NCBI RefSeq assembly: GCF_023544865.1
Contig: NZ_JAMJFX010000016.1
Span: forward strand, 1 to 64,000
Direction: 5' to 3'
DNA: 64,000 nucleotides
Source: Phaeovulum molybdatiresistens
GTDB lineage: Bacteria > Pseudomonadota > Alphaproteobacteria > Rhodobacterales > Rhodobacteraceae
Within the stretch, counting starts at the first letter, position 1. Each line of letters starts with the position of its first letter. Under the pieces are notes generated by a model. The model was not told the origin of the DNA. It ran no database searches and saw only the letters and a list, made by a program, of their open reading frames with translations. The translations under genes and the position numbers were made by a program. Shown here in pieces: positions 57,226-64,000 of this stretch.

Positions 57226-57256
57226 TCACCTTGCGTCAAATACCTCCGCCGGAGGC
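57226..57256 (-). repeat. dispersed repeat, copy E, overlapping the end of edd
   Basis: On the minus strand, GCCTCCGGCGGAGGTATTTG then ACGCAAGGTGA. This is the element core, and it encodes the last nine residues of Edd (P-P-A-E-V-F-D-A-R) and its stop codon. Confidence 0.8.
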
Positions 57257-59067
57257 GGCGCGGCGTCGATCACGGACGCGCCGGTTGTGGCAGGTCCGAC
57301 GGTGCGGCGGAAGGTTTCGAACAGCTCGCGCCCAAGGCCATGGGCATTGGCGGACAGGTCTGGCGTTGTCGGGGGGCGGATGTCGAAATCGGGGGTCAGG
57401 CAGTCCAGCAGGCCCGCCGCAGCGTCAAGCCGGATCAGGTCGCCGTCGCGCAGGCGGGCCAGGGGGGCGGACTCGGCCGCCTCGGGGCTGACATGGATCG
57501 CGGCGGGAACCTTGCCGCTGGCGCCCGACATCCGCCCGTCGGTGACCAGCGCCACGCGCAGACCCCGGTCCAGCAGCACCGACAGGATCGGGGTCAGCGC
57601 GTGCAGTTCGGGCATGCCGTTGGCGCGCGGCCCCTGAAAGCGGACCACCACCACGGTGTCTGTGGTGAATTCACCGCGCTGGAAAGCGGCCTTGACCTCG
57701 GCCTGGTCGTGGAAGATGCGGGCAGGGGCCTCAATCCGGTGATATTCGGGTGCGACGGCGGATATCTTGATCACCGCGCGCCCAAGGTTGCCCGACAGCT
57801 GGCGCAGGCCGCCGCTGGGCTGGAACGGGGTCGCGGCGGGGCGCAGGATGCGGTCGTTGTGGCTGGTCGTGGCGCCGTCCTGCCAGACCAGCGCGCCCTC
57901 GATCAGCCGCGGTTCGGCGGTATAGCGCGACAGCCCGTCGCCGGCCACGGTGCGCACGTCTTCGTGCAGAAGGCCCGCGCCCAACAGGTCGCGGATCATG
58001 AATTGCAGGCCGCCCGCGGCGTGGAAATGGTTCACATCGGCCAGGCCATTGGGGTAGACCTTGGCCATCAGCGGCACGACATCCGAGATCGCGTCGAAAT
58101 CTTCCAGGTCCAGCACGATGCCCGCGGCGCGCGCCATGGCGGGCAGGTGCAGCACCAGGTTGGTGGATCCGCCCGTCGCCATCAGCCCGACCAGCCCGTT
58201 GACAAAGGCGCGTTCGTCCAGGATCTCGGCCGCGGGGCGGGGGTCGTTGCCAAGCGCGGTGATCTGGGCGGCGCGGCGCGCGCCGGCGATGGTCAGCGCC
58301 TCGCGCAGCGGTGTGCCGGGGTTGACAAAGCTGGCGCCAGGCAGGTGCAGGCCCATGAATTCCATCAGCATCTGGTTGGTGTTCGCGGTGCCGTAGAAGG
58401 TGCAGGTGCCCGGCCCGTGATAGCTGGCCATTTCCGCCGCCATCAGTTCCGCGCGCCCGATTTCGCCCGTGGCGAATTGCTGGCGCACCTTGGACTTTGC
58501 GTCATTGGGCAGGCCGCTGGTCATCGGCCCTGCGGGCAGGAACACCGCGGGCAGGTGGCCAAAGGTGGCCGCCGCGATCACCAGCCCCGGCACGATCTTG
58601 TCGCAGACGCCCAGGTGGACGGCGGCGTCAAAGGTGTTGTGGCTTAGCGCGATGCCCGCCGCCATTGCGATCACGTCGCGTGAAAACAGCGACAGTTCCA
58701 TTCCCGGCTGGCCTTGCGTCACGCCATCGCACATCGCCGGCACCCCGCCCGCGACCTGGGCGGTGGCGCCGATGTCGCGCAGCGCGGCCTTGATCAGGCG
58801 GGGGTAATCCTCATAGGGCTGATGGGCCGACAGCATGTCGTTATAGGCCGTGACGATGCCGATGTTGGGCGCGCGGCCTTCGGCCAGGGGCGTCTTGTCC
58901 GGCCCCATCGCGGCATAGGCATGGGCCTGGTTGCCGCAGGACAGATGCGCCCGGGCCGGGCCTGCGGCGGCCGCGGCGCGGATGCGGGCCAGATAGTCCG
59001 ATCGCGTCGCGTGCGACCGGGCGCGGATGCGGTCGGTGATGCGGGCGATGGTCGGGTTCAGCGTCAT
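57226..59067 (-). CDS. edd: phosphogluconate dehydratase
   Basis: A 613-residue iron-sulfur dehydratase of the IlvD/Edd family, converting 6-phosphogluconate to KDPG in the Entner-Doudoroff pathway. Cluster-binding regions [12 protein letters not shown] near residue 155 and C-D-K-I near 188 are present, as are [10 protein letters not shown] and [10 protein letters not shown]. The start at 59067 gives the family-typical N-terminus. The C-terminal codons derive from a dispersed repeat. A perfect LacI-type palindrome lies 40 bases upstream. Confidence 0.95.
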   Translation of the reverse strand: MTLNPTIARITDRIRARSHATRSDYLARIRAAAAAGPARAHLSCGNQAHAYAAMGPDKTPLAEGRAPNIGIVTAYNDMLSAHQPYEDYPRLIKAALRDIGATAQVAGGVPAMCDGVTQGQPGMELSLFSRDVIAMAAGIALSHNTFDAAVHLGVCDKIVPGLVIAAATFGHLPAVFLPAGPMTSGLPNDAKSKVRQQFATGEIGRAELMAAEMASYHGPGTCTFYGTANTNQMLMEFMGLHLPGASFVNPGTPLREALTIAGARRAAQITALGNDPRPAAEILDERAFVNGLVGLMATGGSTNLVLHLPAMARAAGIVLDLEDFDAISDVVPLMAKVYPNGLADVNHFHAAGGLQFMIRDLLGAGLLHEDVRTVAGDGLSRYTAEPRLIEGALVWQDGATTSHNDRILRPAATPFQPSGGLRQLSGNLGRAVIKISAVAPEYHRIEAPARIFHDQAEVKAAFQRGEFTTDTVVVVRFQGPRANGMPELHALTPILSVLLDRGLRVALVTDGRMSGASGKVPAAIHVSPEAAESAPLARLRDGDLIRLDAAAGLLDCLTPDFDIRPPTTPDLSANAHGLGRELFETFRRTVGPATTGASVIDAAPPPAEVFDAR

Positions 59068-59106
59068 GCGGGCCTCGGGGCAGGGGGCGTTTGGGGTGTT
59101 ATAGGT

Positions 59107-59120
59107 CGTTAGCGCTAACG
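59107..59120. promoter_or_regulatory. LacI-type (CceR-like) operator before edd
   Basis: CGTTAGCGCTAACG is a perfect 14-bp palindrome with the central CG typical of LacI-family operators. CceR, a LacI-family regulator of Rhodobacter, is known to control Entner-Doudoroff genes, so it is the likely ligand. Confidence 0.75.
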
Positions 59121-59275
59121 CCGCAAGCGCGGCGCGCCAAGCGACCCTGCATGAAGGATAGCGCGGGGCGTGGGCGAAATCCACCGCCCTGCGGCTTTCG
59201 GCGCCGGGCGGGGCTTTCGCGCGGGCCCGCTTCGCGCTAGAGGGGGCGGCGAAACCCCAGACCCGCAGGTTCCCC

Positions 59276-60514
59276 ATGTCCGACGATGCCGCCCAAGCCG
59301 CCCCCGATGCCCGGGACCCCGATGCCCGCGCTACCGTGCGGCTGCGCCCCAAGGTCGAGGCGCGTCCGATCCGGCATGGCTTTCCCTGGGTTTATGGCGA
59401 TGAGCTGGTGACGGACCGGCGCACGCAAGCACTTTCCCCCGGCACCATCGCGCGGCTTGAGGATGCGGACCGCCGCGCGCTGGCCACGGTGACGGTCAAT
59501 CCCCGATCAAAGATCATCGCCCGCGTGCTGGACCGCGACCCCGATGCGGTGATCGACCGGGCCTGGATCGCCGGGCGGATCGCCCGGGCGCTGGCGCTGC
59601 GCACGCAGCTGTTTGACGCGCCCTTCTACCGGCTGGTCCATGCCGAGGCCGATGGCCTGCCCGGCGTCATCATCGACCGCTTTGGCGCAGCCGCCGTGAT
59701 TCAGCCCAATGCCGCCTGGGCCGAGGCGATGATCGACGATCTGGCCGCCGCCCTGGCCGAGGTGACGGGCGTCACCACCATCGTCAAGAACGGTGCGGGC
59801 CGGGCGCGCGGGCTGGAGGGCCTGCCCGAGGAAACCGTGGTCATGCGCGGCAGCGTCGAGGGGCCGGTTCCGGTGCCGATGAATGGCGCGACCTACATGG
59901 CCGATATTCTGGGCGGGCAAAAGACCGGGCTGTTCTTTGACCAGCGCCCCAACCATGCCTTTGCCGCGCGGCTGGCGCGGGGGGGCGCACGGGTGCTGGA
60001 CGTGTTTTCCCATGTCGGCGGCTTTGGCCTTGCCGCGCTGGCGGCGGGCGCGGGGTCGGCGCTGTCGGTCGATGGGTCAGCCGCTGCGCTGGCGCTGGCC
60101 GAACAGGGCGCGCAGGCGATGGGGGCGGCGGATTGCTTTGCCACGCGCCAGGGCGATGCCTTTGCCGTGATGGAGGCGCTGGCCACCGAAGGCGCGCAGT
60201 TCGATCTGGTGATCTGCGATCCGCCGGCCTTCGCGCCCTCGAAACAGGCGCTGCAGGCGGGGCTTCGGGCCTATGAACGGGTGGCGCGTCTGGCCGCGCC
60301 GCTGGTGGCGCCGGGTGGCTATCTGGGGCTGTGTTCGTGTTCCCATGCCGCCGACCTGACGCAGTTCCGCAACGCCAGCGCGCGCGGCATTGGCCGGGGC
60401 GGGCGGCGCAGCCAGCTGCTGCACACGGGTTTCGCCGGCCCCGATCATCCGATGCTGCCGCAGCTGGCGGAATCGGGTTACCTCAAGGCGCTGTTCTTCC
60501 GGCTGGACGGATGA
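59276..60514 (+). CDS. RlmI-type class I SAM-dependent rRNA methyltransferase
   Basis: A 412-residue protein with an N-terminal PUA-like domain (about 20-100), an RlmI-like middle ([11 protein letters not shown] near 130) and a Rossmann methyltransferase domain ([11 protein letters not shown] near 240, C-D-P-P-A-F near 315, C-S-C-S-H near 355). This fits 23S rRNA m5C methyltransferases. The target base is inferred. A PIN-domain gene follows with a four-base overlap. Confidence 0.88.
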   Translation: MSDDAAQAAPDARDPDARATVRLRPKVEARPIRHGFPWVYGDELVTDRRTQALSPGTIARLEDADRRALATVTVNPRSKIIARVLDRDPDAVIDRAWIAGRIARALALRTQLFDAPFYRLVHAEADGLPGVIIDRFGAAAVIQPNAAWAEAMIDDLAAALAEVTGVTTIVKNGAGRARGLEGLPEETVVMRGSVEGPVPVPMNGATYMADILGGQKTGLFFDQRPNHAFAARLARGGARVLDVFSHVGGFGLAALAAGAGSALSVDGSAAALALAEQGAQAMGAADCFATRQGDAFAVMEALATEGAQFDLVICDPPAFAPSKQALQAGLRAYERVARLAAPLVAPGGYLGLCSCSHAADLTQFRNASARGIGRGGRRSQLLHTGFAGPDHPMLPQLAESGYLKALFFRLDG

Positions 60515-61053
60515 GGGTGGTTCTGGACGCCTGCGTCCTGTTTCCGACCGTGCTGCGCGAGGTGCTGATCGGCGTCGCGCGGGCGGGGCTCTATCGCCCG
60601 CTGTGGTCGGACCGCATCCTTGAGGAATGGGCCCGCGCCGCGCGCCGATTTGGCCCGGGGGATGAGGCGATCGCGCGCGGCCAGATCGCGGCCCTGCGCG
60701 CCGAATTTCCCGCCGCCTGCGTCCTGCCCCAGCCGGGGCTGGAATCGCGGCTGCATCTGCCCGATCAGAACGACATCCACGTTCTGGCCAGCGCCATCGC
60801 GGGCCATGCCGATGTGATCGTGACCTTCAACGCCGCCGATTTTCCGCGCGGCGTTCTGGCGGGCGAGGGGCTGGACCGGCGCGATCCCGACAGCTTTCTG
60901 TGGCAGCTGTGGTCGCATCACCCCGACACCGTCGCCGCCTGTGCCGAGGCGGTGCGCGCCAAAGCCGAACAGCTTTCGGGCGAGGATCAGCCGATCCGCG
61001 CGCTGATGAAGCGCGCGCGCCTGCCAAGGCTGGGCAAGGCGCTGGCGGGGTAG
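60511..61053 (+). CDS. PIN-domain protein (possible RNase)
   Basis: A 180-residue PIN-domain protein. The acidic residues expected in the active site are visible: D in V-V-L-D-A-C-V (residue 6), E in L-E-E-W, D in Q-N-D-I-H-V-L-A near residue 87, and D in F-N-A-A-D-F near 106. Most PIN toxins pair with a small antitoxin; none is adjacent. The ATG overlaps the RlmI-type stop, so its expression is tied to an rRNA-modifying gene. Confidence 0.8.
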   Translation: MRVVLDACVLFPTVLREVLIGVARAGLYRPLWSDRILEEWARAARRFGPGDEAIARGQIAALRAEFPAACVLPQPGLESRLHLPDQNDIHVLASAIAGHADVIVTFNAADFPRGVLAGEGLDRRDPDSFLWQLWSHHPDTVAACAEAVRAKAEQLSGEDQPIRALMKRARLPRLGKALAG

Positions 61054-61121
61054 TGGCCAGTGCTGCGCGGGGGTGATAAGAATGGGGCTGCGCTGGCGGC
61101 ACACCGCCAACCGGCCTTGCC

Positions 61122-61133
61122 GTCAGCGCCAAT
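61122..61133. promoter_or_regulatory. degenerate CceR-like site before zwf
   Basis: GTCAGCGCCAAT matches GTTAGCGCTAAC, the core of the edd palindrome, at 9 of 12 positions and keeps the central AGCGC. It lies 14 bases before the zwf start. Confidence 0.45.
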
Positions 61134-61146
61134 AACGGAGCGTCTC

Positions 61147-62616
61147 ATGGTTTCGCGCGTCATCCCCGTCGATCCCTTCGACCTTGTGATCTTTGGCGCC
61201 ACCGGCGATCTGGCGCGCCGCAAGATCCTGCCGGGGCTGTATCGCCGCTTTGTCGCAGGCCAGATCCCCGAGGGCTCGGCCATCATCGGTGCGGCCCGCA
61301 CCCAGATGGAGGCTGCGGCCTTCCGCGCCCAGGTCCGCGACGTGATCGCCGAATTCGTCGATCCGGCCAAGCACCACCCCGATCAGATCGAGGGATTTCT
61401 GGCGCTGATCGACTATGTCGCGATCGATGCGCGCGGCACGACCGGCTGGGCCTCGCTGAAGGCGCTTGTGACGCCGGGGCGGGTGCATGCCTTCTATTTC
61501 TCGGTCGCGCCGGGGCTGTTTGGCGATCTGGCCGAACGGCTGCATGCCCATGACATCGCCGGCGATCAGGCGCGCATCGTGGTGGAAAAGCCCTTTGGCC
61601 GCGATCTGGCAACCGCGCGCGCGTTGAACGCCACGCTGGCCGAACATTTCGACGAACATCAGATCTACCGGATCGACCATTATCTGGGCAAGGAAACGGT
61701 GCAGAACCTGATGGCGGTGCGTTTCGCCAATATCTTGTTCGAGCCTTTGTGGAACGCGCAATACATCGACCATGTCCAGATCACGGTGGCCGAAACCGTG
61801 GGCGTGGCCGGGCGCGGCGCCTATTACGACCGCTCGGGTGCGATGCGCGACATGGTGCAGAACCACATGATGCAGCTTCTGTGCCTGATCGCGATGGAGC
61901 CGCCCTATCATTTCGATCCCGACGCGGTGCGCGATGAAAAGCTCAAGGTGATCCGCGCGCTGGACCCGGTGGACCCGCAGGACATCGTGCGCGGCCAGTA
62001 TCTGGGCGTATCGGGCAAGGGCTGCGCGCCGCAGCCGGGCTATCTGGCGGATGCCGAAAACCCCGGCTCGCGCACCGAAAGCTATATCGCGATGAAGGTG
62101 CATGTCGCGAACTGGCGCTGGAAGGGCACACCCTTCTATCTGCGCACCGGCAAGCGGCTGCGCGCGCGCACCAGCGAAATCGCGATCACCTTCAAGGAAC
62201 CGCCGCATTCGATCTTTGACGATGCGGGCGACTGGCGCGAAAACGTGCTGGTGATCCGCCTGCAACCGAATGAGGGGATGAACCTCAAGGTGATGATCAA
62301 GGAACCGGGGCCGGGGGGGATGCGTCTGGTGCAGGTGCCGCTGGACATGTCCTTTGCCGAGGCGCTGGGCGATGACGGCGCCGATATCCCCGACGCCTAT
62401 GAACGGCTGATCATGGATGTGATCCGCGGCAACCAGACGCTGTTCATGCGCGGCGATGAGGTTGAGGCCGCCTGGGCCTGGACCGACCCGATCATCGCCG
62501 GATGGGAAGCCCGCGGCGACCGGCCCCAGCCCTATGACGCGGGCAGTTCCGGCCCCGAAGACGCGCTGATGCTGATGCACCGCGACGGGCGCCGCTGGCG
62601 GGAGATCCGCGAATGA
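61147..62616 (+). CDS. zwf: glucose-6-phosphate 1-dehydrogenase
   Basis: A 489-residue NADP-dependent enzyme feeding the Entner-Doudoroff and pentose-phosphate routes. The cofactor motif G-A-T-G-D-L-A-R-R-K lies near residue 14 and the active-site R-I-D-H-Y-L-G-K near residue 178. GGAG at 61137-61140 supports this ATG. pgl starts four bases before its end. Confidence 0.96.
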   Translation: MVSRVIPVDPFDLVIFGATGDLARRKILPGLYRRFVAGQIPEGSAIIGAARTQMEAAAFRAQVRDVIAEFVDPAKHHPDQIEGFLALIDYVAIDARGTTGWASLKALVTPGRVHAFYFSVAPGLFGDLAERLHAHDIAGDQARIVVEKPFGRDLATARALNATLAEHFDEHQIYRIDHYLGKETVQNLMAVRFANILFEPLWNAQYIDHVQITVAETVGVAGRGAYYDRSGAMRDMVQNHMMQLLCLIAMEPPYHFDPDAVRDEKLKVIRALDPVDPQDIVRGQYLGVSGKGCAPQPGYLADAENPGSRTESYIAMKVHVANWRWKGTPFYLRTGKRLRARTSEIAITFKEPPHSIFDDAGDWRENVLVIRLQPNEGMNLKVMIKEPGPGGMRLVQVPLDMSFAEALGDDGADIPDAYERLIMDVIRGNQTLFMRGDEVEAAWAWTDPIIAGWEARGDRPQPYDAGSSGPEDALMLMHRDGRRWREIRE

Positions 62617-63284
62617 ACCTGATCGCCTATCCCGACCGCGACCTGATGATGATCGCGCTGGCCGACCGGATCGCGGCCGAACTGGGCGCGGCGCTGCGCG
62701 CGCAGGGGCGGGCGACGCTGTCGGTGCCGGGCGGCACCACGCCGGGCCCGGTCTTTGACCTTCTGTCGGCGGTTGATCTGGACTGGTCCAATGTCGCCGT
62801 TGTGCTGAACGATGAACGCTGGGTGCCCGAAACCTCGGAACGGTCCAACACCCGGTTTGTGCGCGAACGGCTGTTACGCGGGCGCGCGGCGGCGGCGACC
62901 CTGCTGGCGCTTTACGCCCCCGCGTCCCGGCCCGAGGACCAAATCGACGCGCTTGCCGCCGCCATCGCGCCGCATCTGCCGATCACCGTTCTGGTGCTGG
63001 GCATGGGCGCGGACATGCATACCGCAAGCCTTTTCCCCGGTGCCGACCGCCTGGCCGAGGCGCTGGCCCCCGACGCCCCGATCCTGATGGCGATGCGCGC
63101 CCCCGCCGCACCTGAACCGCGTGTGACGCTGACCGCGCCGGTGCTGGCCGATGCGATGCATATCCATGTGCTGATCACCGGGCCCGAAAAACGCGCCGCG
63201 ATTGCGGCCGCCGCCGATCTGCCCCCGGAACAGGCGCCGATCCGTGCCGTTCTGAAGAATGCCACCATCCACTGGGCCGAATGA
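62613..63284 (+). CDS. pgl: 6-phosphogluconolactonase
   Basis: A 223-residue SugI/NagB-like hydrolase. S-V-P-G-G-T-T-P near residue 35, N-D-E-R-W-V-P near 70 and G-M-G-A-D-M-H-T-A-S-L-F-P near 130 are conserved Pgl blocks. It is translationally coupled to zwf and followed one base later by pgi. Confidence 0.94.
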   Translation: MNLIAYPDRDLMMIALADRIAAELGAALRAQGRATLSVPGGTTPGPVFDLLSAVDLDWSNVAVVLNDERWVPETSERSNTRFVRERLLRGRAAAATLLALYAPASRPEDQIDALAAAIAPHLPITVLVLGMGADMHTASLFPGADRLAEALAPDAPILMAMRAPAAPEPRVTLTAPVLADAMHIHVLITGPEKRAAIAAAADLPPEQAPIRAVLKNATIHWAE

Positions 63285-63285
63285 C

Positions 63286-64000
63286 ATGACGATCTGGGAC
63301 GACCTTTCCCGCCACGCCAAGGCCACCGCCGACCGCCCGATCCTGCAGCTTTTCGACGAACACCCCGACCGCGCCCGGGATTTCAGCGCCGAGGCCTGCG
63401 GCTTTCTGTTCGACTATTCCAAGACCGCGATCGACGCCCCCGCCCGTGCACTGCTGCTGGCGCTTGCCGAGGCGGCGGGCGTTGCCGCGCGGCGCGAGGC
63501 GATGTTTTCCGGCGCCCTGATCAATGAGACCGAGGGCCGCGCCGTCCTGCACACCGCGCTGCGCAATCTGGACAGGCCGGTGCAGGTGAATGGCCAGGAT
63601 GTGACGCCCGCGCTGCGCGCCACCCATGCCCGCATGGCCCGCTTTGCGACCGATGTCCGGCAGGGGCGCTTTGCGGGGCAGGGCGGGGCGATCACCGATG
63701 TGGTCAATATCGGCATCGGCGGGTCCGACCTTGGCCCCGCGATGGCGGTGCAGGCGCTGGCGCCCTATCATGACGGGCCGCGCTGCCATTTCGTCTCGAA
63801 CGTCGACGGCGCGCATGTGCATGACACGCTGAAGGGGCTGAACCCGGAAACGACGCTGGTCATCGTCGCCTCGAAGACCTTCACCACGGTTGAGACGATG
63901 ACCAATGCCGATGCCGTGCGGCGCTGGATGGGCGGGCGCGTGGCCAATCCGGCGGCGCAATTCGCGGCGCTCTCCTCGGCCACGGACCGCACGGCGGCCT
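63286..64000 (+). CDS. pgi: glucose-6-phosphate isomerase, N-terminal part (cut by window end)
   Basis: The first 238 codons of a phosphoglucose isomerase; the gene continues beyond base 64000. Visible blocks are N-I-G-I-G-G-S-D-L-G-P near residue 145 and V-A-S-K-T-F-T-T-V-E-T-M near residue 195, both sugar-phosphate-binding segments. It is third in zwf-pgl-pgi, with its ATG two bases after the pgl stop. Confidence 0.94.
   Translation, partial: MTIWDDLSRHAKATADRPILQLFDEHPDRARDFSAEACGFLFDYSKTAIDAPARALLLALAEAAGVAARREAMFSGALINETEGRAVLHTALRNLDRPVQVNGQDVTPALRATHARMARFATDVRQGRFAGQGGAITDVVNIGIGGSDLGPAMAVQALAPYHDGPRCHFVSNVDGAHVHDTLKGLNPETTLVIVASKTFTTVETMTNADAVRRWMGGRVANPAAQFAALSSATDRTAA

Overview
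The window reads as a stretch of chromosome from a high-GC alphaproteobacterium of the Rhodobacterales (Rhodobacter/Paracoccus-like). The evidence is the gene content and order: tatABC, trpE / yibQ-like / trpGDC-moaC-moeA beside lexA, a B12-dependent class II ribonucleotide reductase (nrdJ), an Entner-Doudoroff set (edd, eda, zwf-pgl-pgi), TRAP transporters, and an alphaproteobacterial SOS box of the type GTTC-N7-GTTC. No phage, insertion sequence, CRISPR array or rRNA gene was seen. One tRNA (Pro, UGG) is present. Coding density is high, and many gene pairs overlap by 4 bases (ATGA) or less.

Layout. 1-9.4 kb: a CorA-type transporter, a retropepsin-like protease, MarC, tatABC plus a DUF815 ATPase, then on the other strand surE-pcm-nlpD-like, a degenerate SDR, and bioY. 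9.4-12.7 kb: DUF1284, gltA, gltX. 12.8-15.7 kb: comEC-like gene and lexA, whose promoter carries three phased SOS half-sites. 15.8-25.3 kb: moeA, moaC, trpC, trpD, trpG, a yibQ-like gene, trpE and a PpiD/SurA-type foldase. 25.3-31 kb: aminotransferase, gpt, LysE-type exporter, fabI, pdxH, a double cold-shock protein, DUF192, tRNA-Pro. 31.3-35.3 kb: nrdJ, with NrdR-like and DnaA-like boxes in a 481-base leader region, and a small downstream gene.

35.4-46 kb is the most unusual part. It holds an XRE-type regulator, an orphan ORF, and a LuxR-type regulator coupled to a HEPN-like protein. Divergent from these lies a four-gene type I secretion operon. Its first product is an extraordinary low-complexity protein built from period-two alternations (Gln-X, then 30 consecutive Asn-X pairs, then Asp-Val, then Gly-rich repeats). 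Its second is a repeat protein with four copies of a V-N-x-L-x-D-x-D motif. Third and fourth are a PrtD-like ABC exporter and an HlyD-like adaptor. I infer a secreted, possibly fibrous or biofilm-matrix system; its function is not known from sequence.

46-64 kb: ilvB and ilvN behind a classical attenuator (a 15-codon leader peptide with Ile-Leu-Val-Val codons and mutually exclusive hairpins), a Tat-exported TRAP binding protein facing its two permease genes, bpt, glnE, the Entner-Doudoroff genes eda and edd with a perfect LacI-type palindrome before edd, an RlmI-type methyltransferase coupled to a PIN-domain protein, and zwf-pgl-pgi (pgi cut by the window end). A 37-bp dispersed repeat family occurs five times; one copy supplies the last codons of edd.
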